64,000 nucleotides of DNA from Oceanobacillus sp. J11TS1 (GTDB lineage: Bacteria > Bacillota > Bacilli > Bacillales > Amphibacillaceae): the NCBI RefSeq assembly GCF_018333215.1, contig NZ_BORO01000017.1, positions 1 to 64,000 of the forward strand, written 5' to 3'. Position 1 is the first letter of the stretch. Each line of letters begins with the position of its first letter. Shown here piece by piece: positions 55,369-64,000 of this stretch. Position numbers and translations under genes: made by a program. Below the pieces are notes generated by a model that was not told the DNA's origin, ran no database searches, and saw only the letters and a program-made list of their open reading frames with translations.

Positions 55369-55590
55369 TCACGCTAAATAGAAGCAACAAGCGATTTCCT
55401 GATGATTTTTTATTATATCCTCCAGAGCTTGTCCTGATTGCTCAAAATTTTCGTGATAACAAAATAAGCCCGCTGCAATAGTACAACAGCAACAGGCTTT
55501 TCTTAAAGGGATTTCACCTATTAATACTTCCAGCAAGAAACGTTTTCCCCGACATAAACTTTTTTTATTGATGCTGGAAAATAAATTCAT
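55369..55590 (-). CDS. Cys-rich small protein, doubtful
   Basis: The 73-aa frame (ATG 55590) contains CCCCTIAAGLFCYHENFEQS and ends IACCFYLA. The ribosome site is weak and I recognise no family. It could be a small hypothetical protein or a chance frame upstream of the SpoIISA-like gene. Confidence 0.3.
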   Translation of the reverse strand: MNLFSSINKKSLCRGKRFLLEVLIGEIPLRKACCCCTIAAGLFCYHENFEQSGQALEDIIKNHQEIACCFYLA

Positions 55591-55657
55591 TACCTATTAA
55601 ATCACTCACACCCATTTCCATCTCCAGGGTTCTTTTCAAATACTGATGCTATACCAA

Positions 55658-56221
55658 TTACTCCCTATCTCCCTCTTCACTGCACCCAACAATCAACTCA
55701 ATCGCTTGTGGCACAGACGCAACATCCCACACCGGCAAAATCCACGGAGGGGTGATAACCTTTTCATTAAAATCCTCTCTGACCGATACTTCCGGGTTTT
55801 GAAGCCAAATTGCATGCATTCCAACTCTATTTGCCCCAATGATATCCGTATCCCACGTATTCCCTATCATAACAGCTTCTTCGGCTTTAATATCTAATTT
55901 TTCAAGCACATGATGATATACGACGCTATCCGGTTTTTCTGGAATAGCTAGATCTAACTCAGACTTTGTGGCATAAACATAGTCAAACTTGTCCAGAATC
56001 TGTAACCTTTTTAACAGCTCCCGGACTACGTCACTGTCACTTGTTGCTGTATTACTGAGAATCGCATGCTTTAACCCCATATGACTTATCAATTCTAGCA
56101 CTTCTAATACGTGTTCTCTTAATTCTATTTCCGGATATTCTGTAAGCGGCTTTGTGTCCATTCTTCCATTTGGCGGAGTTGTTAATGTTTCTCCCAAATC
56201 CCATATTACATAAGTTACCAT
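55658..56221 (-). CDS. HAD family hydrolase
   Basis: The 187-aa protein has HAD motif I as WDLGETL (residues 7-13; Asp nucleophile, but Gly where the second Asp usually sits), motif II as AILSNT, motif III Lys in AIPEKPDSVVY and motif IV as MIGNTWDTDIIGA. It resembles phosphoglycolate-phosphatase-like and haloacid-dehalogenase-like enzymes of subfamily IA. The missing second Asp may alter phosphatase activity. It appears monocistronic. The substrate is unknown. Confidence 0.85.
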   Translation of the reverse strand: MVTYVIWDLGETLTTPPNGRMDTKPLTEYPEIELREHVLEVLELISHMGLKHAILSNTATSDSDVVRELLKRLQILDKFDYVYATKSELDLAIPEKPDSVVYHHVLEKLDIKAEEAVMIGNTWDTDIIGANRVGMHAIWLQNPEVSVREDFNEKVITPPWILPVWDVASVPQAIELIVGCSEEGDRE

Positions 56222-56387
56222 GGATTTTATTCTCCCTATTAATTTAAGATTCCTCGGTTAGAATTCTCTAAACTCTCATAATTATAAACTTTATTCTATA
56301 ATAAAAGCATATAACCCAGATCGATAACTATCCAGTTATATGCTTTATATCATTTTAAGAAATATAATTTTTTACTCATTTCTTGAA

Positions 56388-56486
56388 GTGGGAGTCTTAC
56401 AAAAGCCCTTCGATGGGACGAGTAATCGCAGTGGTTTTCGGTGGGACGAGTAATCGCAGTCCCAGTCCCAGCCAGTTACACTGCGA
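56388..56486. repeat. Repeat region related to the rpn insertion
   Basis: GTGGGAGTCTTAC (56388-56400) and AGCCAGTTACACTGCGA (56470-56486) also occur together at 9371-9400, where they are adjacent. Here they are separated by 69 bp that include two 19-bp direct repeats TGGGACGAGTAATCGCAGT (56414-56432 and 56442-56460, period 28 bp). It is probably a remnant of the same element type, perhaps an IS605/TnpB-associated end. Confidence 0.6.
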
Positions 56487-56511
56487 TCAACTTTTAAAAC
56501 TGGATGATATT

Positions 56512-57513
56512 CTAATCTCTATCCACTGTAGAAAGCGCATCTAAATTAACAATGGTGTCTATGTCTTCTCCTTCTACCGCTTTAATCAGATTCATCGCTA
56601 CGGTTGTACTCATCTGCCTTGCCGCTTCCAGGCTGATTCCACCCATATGTGGGGTCTTAATTATTTCATCGATTCCAAGGAATGGGTGGTCTGCGGGTGC
56701 TGGTTCTTCACAGAATACGTCTACACCTGCCGCGCGAAATGTCTTATTCTTTAATGCTTCCACCATATCCACTTCATGAATGATACCTCCGCGGGCTGTA
56801 TTAATAAGTATTGCATCTTTCTTCATCAAATTGAAAAAGGATTTATCTACCATTCCGTTTGTTTCCTTGTTAAGCGGAATATGCAAGCTGATTACGTCGC
56901 TTTCTTGAAATATTTTTTTCATATCTTTTGTGAGCGTAACACCGAGTGGTGCAGCAATTTTCCGTCTTTCCTCTGGTATTCTTCGCACATAGGCAGATAC
57001 GTCCATATGGAAGCCATTCTTCATTATTTTCGCTACCTCTTGTGCAATGGATCCAAATCCAACCAATCCCAGTTTCTTCCCGTTTAATTCAAGGGTAAAT
57101 CTTCCATCACGATAGGAATAATTCCCTTTTTCCATTTCTGTATGGAATGTGACAATGTTTTTCATGACTGCTAGCATCAGACTAACTGTGTGTTCTGCCG
57201 TGGCTACCGTATTAATTTTCGGGGCATGAAGGACGCGTATCCCTTTGTTCGTCGCATATTCCACATCAATATTATCTAGACCGACACCCGCTCCAGAAAT
57301 TGCTTTTACATGGTCGCATGCATCCAAAATGGCCGGAGTAATCCGAGCTGGGGCCCGCAGAATAATTCCATCGACTTTATTATTTTGTAAAAAAGCGATG
57401 ACCTTTTCTTCCTCAAAATCATCAAATTTAATGACTTTTGCGTTCTTTTCTAACACTGCCTCCCCATCCTTATGGTACATAGGGAGAATTTGCAGAATGT
57501 GTAATGCTTTCAT
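56512..57513 (-). CDS. 2-hydroxyacid dehydrogenase (SerA-like)
   Basis: The 333-aa protein has the D-2-hydroxyacid dehydrogenase layout: NAD loop LVGFGSIAQEVAKIMKNG (from about residue 150), the catalytic Arg in INTARGGIIHE, Glu in DVFCEEPAP and His in TPHMGGIS. It lacks the ACT domain of full-length SerA. ATG 57513 follows GGGGGCAAG; the frame extends upstream without a better start. It ends the leftward acyl-CoA operon, about 90 bp after the thiolase gene. The substrate (glycerate, hydroxypyruvate or branched 2-oxoacid) is unknown. Confidence 0.85.
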   Translation of the reverse strand: MKALHILQILPMYHKDGEAVLEKNAKVIKFDDFEEEKVIAFLQNNKVDGIILRAPARITPAILDACDHVKAISGAGVGLDNIDVEYATNKGIRVLHAPKINTVATAEHTVSLMLAVMKNIVTFHTEMEKGNYSYRDGRFTLELNGKKLGLVGFGSIAQEVAKIMKNGFHMDVSAYVRRIPEERRKIAAPLGVTLTKDMKKIFQESDVISLHIPLNKETNGMVDKSFFNLMKKDAILINTARGGIIHEVDMVEALKNKTFRAAGVDVFCEEPAPADHPFLGIDEIIKTPHMGGISLEAARQMSTTVAMNLIKAVEGEDIDTIVNLDALSTVDRD

Positions 57514-57603
57514 TGGATTCTTGCCCCCTTTTATCCCATTAGGCAAACAAGGAAAGATAGACGATGGTTCAAAACGAACCTTCATCCCGCCCTGTCCAGC
57601 TTC

Positions 57604-58794
57604 TTATCTATCCACGTATTCAATAATCGTAGAAATACCCTGTCCGCCGCCAATACAAAGCGTAACCAGACCGTATTTTTCCCCTCTGCGTTCCATTTCG
57701 TGCAGCAGTTTTGTCATCAGAATGGCTCCAGTAGCGCCAATGGGATGACCTAAGGCAATCGCACCGCCGTTTACATTCACTTTACGTATATCCATTTTCG
57801 CTTCCCTGATTACTGCAAGGGCCTGTGCAGCGAATGCTTCATTAAGTTCGAAGAGACCAATGTCATTCATCGACAGATTCGCTTGCTTTAACGCTTTATA
57901 CGTCGATTCCACAGGACCGATTCCCATAATCTCTGGAGAAACTCCGCTCGCTGCCTGGGCAATTATTTTTGCTTTCGGATTCAAGCCATATTCATCCAGC
58001 TTTGCTTTATTCATCATAAGTACAACAGAGGCACCATCGTTTCTTCCACTAGCATTCCCTGGTGTTACTGTTCCATTTTCTTTAAAAACAGCTGGAAGTG
58101 TTGCCAGTTTTTCTGGAGAAGTTAAAAAAGGATGTTCATCTGTGTCAAATGTAAAAGTCTTTTTCCTTTCTTTTACATCAACCGGCACAATTTCTTTTTC
58201 AAAACGGCCGGATTTGATGGCATCAGCTGCCAGCAACTGACTCCGATGTGCAAATTCATCCTGTTCTTCCCGGGAGATGGTATACTTTTCCGCGAGGTTT
58301 TCAGCTGTGAAACCCATTGTTAGATTTCCATATTTCTCTATCGGTTGAGAACATGGCTGACTCTCTGTATTCGGGTCGAGCAACACGCCGTTACCCGCAC
58401 GATAGCCAAACCGGGCATTTCTTAGATAATAGGGAGCCGTACTCATACTTTCTGCCCCGCCAGCGATGACCACGTCCGACAAACCGAGCTTAATTTGCAT
58501 GTCGGCATTGTTGATCGCCTGCAGCCCGGAACCACATTGACGATGGACAGTGTAGGCACTAACATCTACAGGCAAATCAGCACGTAATGCAGCCAGGCGT
58601 GCAAGGTTGGATGTATCTGCACTTTGTTTCGCCTGACCAAGAATGACTTCATCCACTTTAATCGCAGAACCCTGTCGCTTCATCAGTCCGCGTATTACTT
58701 TTTCTGCCAAAAAGTCAACCGGCACATCTCTTAATGCTCCTCCCAATTTACCGACAGCTGTCCTTACGGAGCCAACAATGTATGATTCATTCAC
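57604..58794 (-). CDS. Acetyl-CoA acetyltransferase (thiolase)
   Basis: The 396-aa thiolase has the nucleophilic Cys in [12 protein letters not shown] (about residue 88), [11 protein letters not shown], the His in [15 protein letters not shown] and the second Cys in TLCIGGGQG. It cleaves acetoacetyl-CoA to two acetyl-CoA or works in reverse. It overlaps the acyl-CoA dehydrogenase gene by 4 bp (ATGA), so the two are translationally coupled. It completes the oxidation route encoded by the upstream genes. Confidence 0.95.
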   Translation of the reverse strand: MNESYIVGSVRTAVGKLGGALRDVPVDFLAEKVIRGLMKRQGSAIKVDEVILGQAKQSADTSNLARLAALRADLPVDVSAYTVHRQCGSGLQAINNADMQIKLGLSDVVIAGGAESMSTAPYYLRNARFGYRAGNGVLLDPNTESQPCSQPIEKYGNLTMGFTAENLAEKYTISREEQDEFAHRSQLLAADAIKSGRFEKEIVPVDVKERKKTFTFDTDEHPFLTSPEKLATLPAVFKENGTVTPGNASGRNDGASVVLMMNKAKLDEYGLNPKAKIIAQAASGVSPEIMGIGPVESTYKALKQANLSMNDIGLFELNEAFAAQALAVIREAKMDIRKVNVNGGAIALGHPIGATGAILMTKLLHEMERRGEKYGLVTLCIGGGQGISTIIEYVDR

Positions 58795-59951
58795 TTTGCC
58801 GCCCCTTTCTGTTCACGCTTTAATTCAGCAGCGATAATATTTTTCTGGATTTCCGAAGTTCCCTCATAAATTTTCGTGATACGCGCATCCCGATAGTAGC
58901 GTTCAATTGGATAATCTCTCATATACCCAATCCCGCCGTGAATTTGTACAGCTAAGTCCGCTACTTTATTGTAAACTTCAGAACCATATAATTTAGCAAT
59001 TGCCGCATCTTTTACAACCCGTTGTCCTTGGTCCGTCATCCAGGCTACTTTGTACGTTAAAGCTTCGAGCGCTGCGATTTCTTTACTGATTTCCGCCAGC
59101 ATATGTTGGATTGCCTGCATCTCAATGATTGGATGGCCAAATTGTTCACGCTTTTGGGCATAATCCAAGCAATGTTCAAGGAGCCGTTTGCTTGAACCAA
59201 GATTTCGGGCAGCAAGTCCTGCACGGCCATTGGCCAGGATTTTCAAAGCGTTCACATAGCCGCTCCCTTCTTTACCGAGTACATTCTCTGCAGGAACTTC
59301 CATATCTTCAAAGAAAAGCTCTGCCGAATGGGAGCCGCGAAGCCCCATTTTATCTTCTACATTCCCTAAAATGAAACCAGGAAAGTCCTTCTCTACAATA
59401 AAAGAAGTAATCCCCTTTGAACCTTTAGAAGCGTCTGTCACTGCCATGACCGTAAATACATGGGCATCCACGGCATTCGTAATGTAGTGCTTCGAGCCGT
59501 TAATAATATATTTGTCGCCTTTTTTCACCGCAGTTGTTTTCATATTTGCAGCATTTGACCCAGCACTCGGTTCCGTGAGTGCAAAAGCAGCAATCCATTC
59601 ACCAGAAGCCATTTTGGGCAAGTATTTTTGCTTTTGTGCTTCTGTTCCCATTTCTACAATTCCTACAGAGCCAATGCCCGTATGAGCCCCGATCAGTGTA
59701 GTGAACCCATTATGCGTTTTACCAAGTTCTTCGTAGATTGCACATTTCCCAACCATATCCAGGCCGAGTCCACCATATTTTTCTGGAATCCCGAGGCTGA
59801 ATAGTCCCATTTGCTTGGATTGCTTCACAATATGCGCTGGAATTTCGTCTTTTTCCTCAATTCTCATCGCAACGGGTTCTACTTCTTCCCGCACAAATTT
59901 CCTGACATTTTGTCTTAGAAATTCAATATCTTCCGAAAAATAAAAGTCCAT
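58791..59951 (-). CDS. Acyl-CoA dehydrogenase, short-chain type
   Basis: The 386-aa flavoenzyme has the ACAD signatures [18 protein letters not shown] (about residues 125-142) and the C-terminal [20 protein letters not shown], with the catalytic Glu in [13 protein letters not shown]. These features are typical of butyryl-CoA-type dehydrogenases. Electrons go to ETF, which is not encoded here. In this operon it would oxidise butyryl-CoA or a similar acyl-CoA to the enoyl-CoA used by the adjacent crotonase. Confidence 0.93.
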   Translation of the reverse strand: MDFYFSEDIEFLRQNVRKFVREEVEPVAMRIEEKDEIPAHIVKQSKQMGLFSLGIPEKYGGLGLDMVGKCAIYEELGKTHNGFTTLIGAHTGIGSVGIVEMGTEAQKQKYLPKMASGEWIAAFALTEPSAGSNAANMKTTAVKKGDKYIINGSKHYITNAVDAHVFTVMAVTDASKGSKGITSFIVEKDFPGFILGNVEDKMGLRGSHSAELFFEDMEVPAENVLGKEGSGYVNALKILANGRAGLAARNLGSSKRLLEHCLDYAQKREQFGHPIIEMQAIQHMLAEISKEIAALEALTYKVAWMTDQGQRVVKDAAIAKLYGSEVYNKVADLAVQIHGGIGYMRDYPIERYYRDARITKIYEGTSEIQKNIIAAELKREQKGAAK

Positions 59952-59963
59952 GTTATCCCCTCC

Positions 59964-60746
59964 TCATCTGTTTTTAAATGCTGCTTTTCTTTTTTCTAGA
60001 AAGGCAAGCGTTCCTTCTTGTTTATCCTCTGTGCCAAACGCCACTGCCTGAGAAAGCTTTTCCATCCACATCGCTGTATCATGATCAATGTCATAGCCCT
60101 TATGTACAGCTCGCTTAGCAAGCATGACAGCAACCGGCCCTTTTTTCAGCACAACAGCAGCAATTTCATCAATCTTATCCTGCAGTTTTTTCTCTTCCAC
60201 CAAATAAGAAACCAAACCAATTCGTTCCGCTTCTTCTCCGTCTATAATTTTTCCAGTTAAGATCATATCCAGTGCTCGGCCTTTTCCAACCATACGGGAA
60301 AGGCGTTGGGTACCACCTGCCCCGGGGATAATTCCAAGATGAAGCTCAGGCAGGCCAAATTTAGCATTCTTTGTTGCTATGCGAATATCACAGGCCATCG
60401 CGAGCTCACATCCCCCTCCTAGCGCATAACCGCGGATTGCTGCAATGGTTACTTTACTGCAGTTCTCTATTTTGTTATATAATCCTTGCATTCCAGGTAC
60501 GAGTGCTTCCAGTGGGTTTCTTTCATTCAATTGACGGATATCTGCACCAGCGGCGAACGACTTTTCACCTGCTCCCTGAATAACAATAACTTTGATTTTA
60601 TCGTTCCTTTCTGCTTCCGTTATCGCTCCGTCCATTTCACGCAGCATGTTTGCATCTAATGCATTTCGTGATTCTGGACGATCAAGCGTCAGCCAAAAAA
60701 TTCCGTCTTCCATCTTTACTTTGACACTTTGGTAATTATTCACCAC
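59964..60746 (-). CDS. Enoyl-CoA hydratase (crotonase)
   Basis: The 260-aa protein has the crotonase oxyanion-hole and catalytic segments: FAAGADIRQLNERN, GYALGGGCELAMACDIRIA (first Glu) and LGIIPGAGGTQRLSRMVG. It hydrates crotonyl-CoA to 3-hydroxybutyryl-CoA. It lies 12 bp upstream of the acyl-CoA dehydrogenase gene and 8 bp after the hydroxybutyryl-CoA dehydrogenase gene in a tight operon. Confidence 0.93.
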   Translation of the reverse strand: MVNNYQSVKVKMEDGIFWLTLDRPESRNALDANMLREMDGAITEAERNDKIKVIVIQGAGEKSFAAGADIRQLNERNPLEALVPGMQGLYNKIENCSKVTIAAIRGYALGGGCELAMACDIRIATKNAKFGLPELHLGIIPGAGGTQRLSRMVGKGRALDMILTGKIIDGEEAERIGLVSYLVEEKKLQDKIDEIAAVVLKKGPVAVMLAKRAVHKGYDIDHDTAMWMEKLSQAVAFGTEDKQEGTLAFLEKRKAAFKNR

Positions 60747-60754
60747 ATCTCCCC

Positions 60755-61600
60755 CTAATTATATTCATAAAAGCCTCGGCCTGACTTCTTGCCTAAACGG
60801 CCTGCTTTGACGTATTTCACCAGAAGTGGACAAGGGCGGTATTTCTCCCCTAAGGCGGCATGCAAATATTCCATGTTACGAAGCCTCGTATCCAGACCGA
60901 CAAGATCAGCTAGCTCCAATGGTCCCATTGGATGATTGAGCCCGAGCTTCATCGCATGATCGATGTCTTTCGCAGAAGCCACTCCCTCCATAAGAAGATT
61001 CATCGCTTCATTACCAATCAGGCAATTCATCCGGGAAGTAACGAAACCGGGAAATTCATTCACTTCTACCGTCTTTTTATTAATTTTTGCAGCGGTTTTA
61101 TGAATAAAATTCACTGTCTCCTCCGACGTTTCCAACCCCCGAATCACTTCAATCAGCTTCATTTTATGAACAGGGTTGAAGAAATGCATGGCGATCACTT
61201 TTTCCGGCCGCGAAGTCTGGGCACCAATTTCCGTCGGGCTCATCGTGGATGTATTTGTTGCAAGCACTGTTTCAGGTGGGCAGATCTGATCCAACTGCTT
61301 GAATACCTCCAACTTTACATCCATTCTTTCCAAGACAGCTTCCACAACCAGTTCCGCTCCCGCTGCTGCCGTTTGTAGATCAGGTTCAAACACAAGATTA
61401 TCTTTAGCAGATTGATAGATTTCTTCTGTTAAAAAGCCTTTTTCAAAACTTCCTCCAAGTAAAGCATGAATTTCCTTTTTTGCACTCTCCAAAATCGCAT
61501 GGTTTATATCATGGACATGCACTTTATAGCCACTGATTGCAAAAGCATAAGCAATCCCTTTTCCCATGACACCCGAACCGACAACAGTAACTTTACTCAT
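60755..61600 (-). CDS. 3-hydroxybutyryl-CoA dehydrogenase
   Basis: The 281-aa protein (typical family length about 282) has the NAD loop VVGSGVMGKGIAYAFAISG at the N-terminus, the catalytic His in MHFFNPVHKMKLIEVIRG and the C-terminal domain with NHPMGPLELADLVGLDTRL. It oxidises 3-hydroxybutyryl-CoA to acetoacetyl-CoA. It is the third gene of the leftward operon, 17 bp after CoA-transferase subunit B. Confidence 0.95.
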   Translation of the reverse strand: MSKVTVVGSGVMGKGIAYAFAISGYKVHVHDINHAILESAKKEIHALLGGSFEKGFLTEEIYQSAKDNLVFEPDLQTAAAGAELVVEAVLERMDVKLEVFKQLDQICPPETVLATNTSTMSPTEIGAQTSRPEKVIAMHFFNPVHKMKLIEVIRGLETSEETVNFIHKTAAKINKKTVEVNEFPGFVTSRMNCLIGNEAMNLLMEGVASAKDIDHAMKLGLNHPMGPLELADLVGLDTRLRNMEYLHAALGEKYRPCPLLVKYVKAGRLGKKSGRGFYEYN

Positions 61601-61617
61601 GACATCATTCCTTTTGT

Positions 61618-62262
61618 TTATTTATCTATGAATCTGCAAGTAAATGTCGCCCCAGTTATTTTCTGTAATTCTTCTAAACTCAAATCGGACAACTTCTCGA
61701 TGAGTTCCGTACCTTTCGCTGAAAACTGAAATACAGCATGTTCCGTAACTAGCATATCTGCTCTTCCATTACCGCTTGTCGGGAAGGTCAGCTTTTCCAC
61801 TAGTTTGGGTTTCCCGTCTTTCGCCTGGTGTGTGGATGCAATAATGATTCTCCTTGCCCCAGCAACAAGATCCATGGCACCTCCCACACCTAAAATGTCT
61901 TTTCCCGGAATCGCCCAGTTGGCAATTTCCCCGAATTGGTCAACTTGAAGAGCCCCCAAGACGGCAACATCAATATGCCCGCCCCGAATCATCACAAAGG
62001 AATCGGAACTATCAAAAATCGATGCACCAATTTCCATTGTGATCGGATGTTTACTGGCACTGATTAAATCCATGTTGATATTCTCATCATCTGGTGTGGG
62101 CCCCATACCAAGCAAACCGTTCTCCGACTGCAAATCTACTTTTTTATCACCTAGGTAATCAGGAATCAGCGTTGGAATTCCAACGCCAAGATTTACCGTA
62201 TCTCCATCAGACAATTCCTGTGCAACCCTTTTTGCAATCTTAATTCTGCTTCCCTGCGTCAA
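61618..62262 (-). CDS. 3-oxoacid/butyrate-acetoacetate CoA-transferase subunit B
   Basis: The 214-aa beta subunit has NLGVGIPTLIPDYL and the catalytic Glu in LQSENGLLGMGP, followed by GGHIDVAVLGALQVD and the G-rich PGKDILGVGGAMDLV. It starts at TTG 62262 (GGGGGC upstream) and overlaps the subunit A gene by 23 bp. Together the subunits move CoA between acyl-CoA and acetoacetate or succinate, activating the acid that enters the pathway. Confidence 0.93.
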   Translation of the reverse strand: MTQGSRIKIAKRVAQELSDGDTVNLGVGIPTLIPDYLGDKKVDLQSENGLLGMGPTPDDENINMDLISASKHPITMEIGASIFDSSDSFVMIRGGHIDVAVLGALQVDQFGEIANWAIPGKDILGVGGAMDLVAGARRIIIASTHQAKDGKPKLVEKLTFPTSGNGRADMLVTEHAVFQFSAKGTELIEKLSDLSLEELQKITGATFTCRFIDK

Positions 62263-62935
62263 CGTATCGCCCCCCTACCTTTACATAATTACTCATAACC
62301 AGATAATCTACATAGACGTGCGGTGTGGTGATTTCATACGGACTTAGTTCTCCAGCTTCTACAATTTCCTGGACCTCTGCAATCACGATTTTTCCCGCGG
62401 TAGCCATGACAGGATTGAAATTACGCCCGGTGTGATCGTAAACTAAATTTCCTTTCGTATCTGCTTTCAATGCCTTAATCAAAGAAACGTCTCCTTTAAT
62501 GGCCTTTTCCAAAATATATGTTTCTCCATCAAATACTCTCTCTTCTTTTCCTTCAGCAAGTTTTGTTCCAGCCGCTGTCTTCGTATAGAAACCAGCAATT
62601 CCAGCTCCCCCACAGCGAATTCGTTCTGCCAGCGTCCCCTGAGGCACAAGTTCAATTTCCAGGTTACCTTTGGACCACTCATTTACTGCATCACGATTTG
62701 ATGTAAAATAAGAACCCACCGCTTTTTTGAGACATCCTGTATGCAGCAGGATTCCCAGCCCCTTATCTTTTTCACCAAGGTTGTTGCTTATTACGGTTAA
62801 TTTTTTCTTATCAAGTTTTGCTAACTCGTCAATTAGCGTAAACGGAGTACCCGAAAGTCCAAATCCGCCCACGAGTAAAGTATCCCCATCCTTTATTAAA
62901 TTTGATAGTTCTGTTCTTTTTATTAATTTACTCAA
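62240..62935 (-). CDS. 3-oxoacid/butyrate-acetoacetate CoA-transferase subunit A
   Basis: The 231-aa alpha subunit has the CoA-binding LLVGGFGLSGTPFTLIDEL and NNLGEKDKGLGILL, plus the segment GGAGIAGFYTKTAAGT. The predicted start is TTG 62935 because the purine-rich AGGGGTGGGGGG lies just before it; an ATG at 62953 precedes this site. It is the first gene of the acyl-CoA operon. The substrate pair cannot be fixed from sequence, but the rest of the operon fits butyrate or acetoacetate use. Confidence 0.93.
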   Translation of the reverse strand: MSKLIKRTELSNLIKDGDTLLVGGFGLSGTPFTLIDELAKLDKKKLTVISNNLGEKDKGLGILLHTGCLKKAVGSYFTSNRDAVNEWSKGNLEIELVPQGTLAERIRCGGAGIAGFYTKTAAGTKLAEGKEERVFDGETYILEKAIKGDVSLIKALKADTKGNLVYDHTGRNFNPVMATAGKIVIAEVQEIVEAGELSPYEITTPHVYVDYLVMSNYVKVGGRYVDAGKQN

Positions 62936-63142
62936 AATCCCCCCACCCCTCATCCTTCCAAAAGGTAATGCTAGTAAACTGGCAAATGTAAAACTGGACG
63001 CGTTCTTAAGCTATATTAAAAATGAAAACTAAACCTTCATTCCATTTTGCAGAATAGCCATTCTATATGATGTTATTCACGTTTCATTTAAAATATTATT
63101 AAAAGCCAATTACCTCCCTATACCTACACAACTTTTTTCAAT

Positions 63143-63188
63143 AAAAAACCGATACAAGCACGAAGGTATATTTTCGTGATGATATCGG
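63143..63188 (-). terminator. Terminator of the partial 2-hydroxyacid dehydrogenase gene
   Basis: Leftward, CCGATA...CACGAA and TTCGTG...TATCGG form a two-part stem followed by TTTTTTATT. It separates the dehydrogenase gene from the acyl-CoA operon. Confidence 0.8.
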
Positions 63189-63239
63189 AAGTAACTTCAC
63201 ACTATTTATCTTAGTAAATTTTATCTTCTTAAATTGGTT

Positions 63240-64000
63240 TTAATTCACCACGCAAAGGGACTGTCCAACGTTTAGTACTCTGTCCACTTCCTCTGCAATC
63301 AGCATAGCCGTACGGGACTGGGCTTCTACCGTCAAACCAGCAATATGCGGAGACAGCCGGATTCCTTCTACTTGCGTAATTGGAGAACCTTTTTCTACTG
63401 GCTCTTTTTCCAAAACATCCAGGTAAGCACCTGCTATTTCCTTAGCTTTTACAGCTTCCACGAGAGCTTCTTCATGGACGATGCCGCCCCTAGCCGAATT
63501 AATGATATAGGCATGCTCCTTCATCAGCCGCAAATTATTACGGTTGATCAAATGCTTGGTTGCTTTCGTTAAAGGTACATGAACAGAAATAAAATCGGAC
63601 GCTTGGAACAGCTCCTTCAGACCCACTTGCCGGATTCCTGTTTCCTGCACGACATGGTCAAATGGCGCCACAAAAGGATCATAACCAATCACATCCATTC
63701 CAAATGCTTTGGCCCGCTTGGCAACACGGTGGGCAATCTCTCCCATTCCGATGAGTCCTATGGTTCTTTTGCTTAATTCATAGCCTGTAAATAATTTCCG
63801 GTCCCAATTTCCTTCCCGTACATCCGCATCGGCAGCTTGTAAGGGACGTGAGGCATCAAGCATCACCGCCATTACATACTCAGCCACAGACGTTGCATTC
63901 GCATTCCGTGCGGAGATTACCGGGATGTTTCTTTCTCTCGCACCCTTCAAATCAATATTGTCTAAGCCTACACCCAGCCGTCCGATTACTCGCGCTTTTT
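63240..64000 (-). CDS. 2-hydroxyacid dehydrogenase, 5' end outside the window
   Basis: The frame is open to the right edge (residues KARVIGRLGVGLDNIDLKGA precede ARERNIPV), so at least 253 aa are visible and the N-terminal substrate domain is cut off by the window edge. It has the NAD loop LIGMGEIAHRVAKRA, catalytic Arg in INSARGGIVHE, Glu in DVLEKEPVE and His in SPHIAGLT, the set of D-2-hydroxyacid dehydrogenases such as SerA. It is distinct from the copy at 56512. Confidence 0.88.
   Translation of the reverse strand, partial: KARVIGRLGVGLDNIDLKGARERNIPVISARNANATSVAEYVMAVMLDASRPLQAADADVREGNWDRKLFTGYELSKRTIGLIGMGEIAHRVAKRAKAFGMDVIGYDPFVAPFDHVVQETGIRQVGLKELFQASDFISVHVPLTKATKHLINRNNLRLMKEHAYIINSARGGIVHEEALVEAVKAKEIAGAYLDVLEKEPVEKGSPITQVEGIRLSPHIAGLTVEAQSRTAMLIAEEVDRVLNVGQSLCVVN

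Noticed and set aside
56414-56460. Two 19-bp direct repeats with a 28-bp period, considered as a CRISPR fragment.
   Set aside because: Only two copies, a 9-bp gap and no cas genes; the flanking motifs match another repeat in the window, so a mobile-element remnant fits better.

Overview
The window looks like a chromosomal segment from a low-GC, endospore-forming member of the Bacillaceae. The evidence is an alpha/beta-type spore protein, a ComK homologue, a SpoIISA/SpoIISB-type toxin-antitoxin locus, Bacillus-type LexA boxes, a SigB-like promoter, a CcpA cre site and Gram-positive ribosome binding sites. A remnant group IIC intron whose 5' end resembles the Oceanobacillus iheyensis intron suggests the Oceanobacillus/Virgibacillus group; that placement is inference.

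Positions 1-13,300 hold stress, competence and SOS genes: an FAD amino-acid oxidase, a Ca2+/H+ antiporter, a large KatE-type catalase, comK behind a perfect 36-bp palindromic region, a LexA-boxed YolD/WYL-like gene pair, an atypical SDR, a SigB-type 47-aa membrane protein, a broken Rpn nuclease gene containing a hairpin insertion, a PadR operon, and a two-gene unit (membrane GAF protein plus 55-aa basic protein) with a second LexA box.

Positions 13,600-20,900 hold a TetR-controlled transporter/amidohydrolase operon with matching 16-18 bp palindromes in front of both transcription units. A 1.8-kb graveyard of gene remnants follows, with a candidate small RNA, then a Na+/solute symporter and an alpha/beta SASP.

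Positions 20,900-28,800 are a lichenan/cellobiose PTS cluster (LicR-type activator, EIIA, GH4 6-phospho-beta-glucosidase, EIIB, EIIC, polyol dehydrogenase) with a cre site. Positions 29,100-36,150 carry a YfcC-type carrier, a decayed operon of unknown function, an internally deleted group IIC intron, a YtcJ-like amidohydrolase and a GltS-like symporter.

Positions 36,100-43,200 form a taurine dissimilation cluster: APC permease, Xsc, taurine-pyruvate-type aminotransferase, GntR regulator and a divergent LysR regulator. Positions 43,500-53,500 form a sigma-54 regulon: two tandem PAS/AAA+/HTH activators flanked by a ureohydrolase-symporter-aminotransferase operon (aminotransferase broken) and an M20 peptidase-transporter operon, each with a -24/-12 promoter.

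Positions 53,800-55,300 hold a three-ORF SpoIIS-like toxin-antitoxin locus. The right end (56,500-64,000) is a short-chain acyl-CoA oxidation operon (CoA-transferase, 3-hydroxybutyryl-CoA dehydrogenase, crotonase, acyl-CoA dehydrogenase, thiolase) between two 2-hydroxyacid dehydrogenases. No tRNA, rRNA or CRISPR array was recognised.
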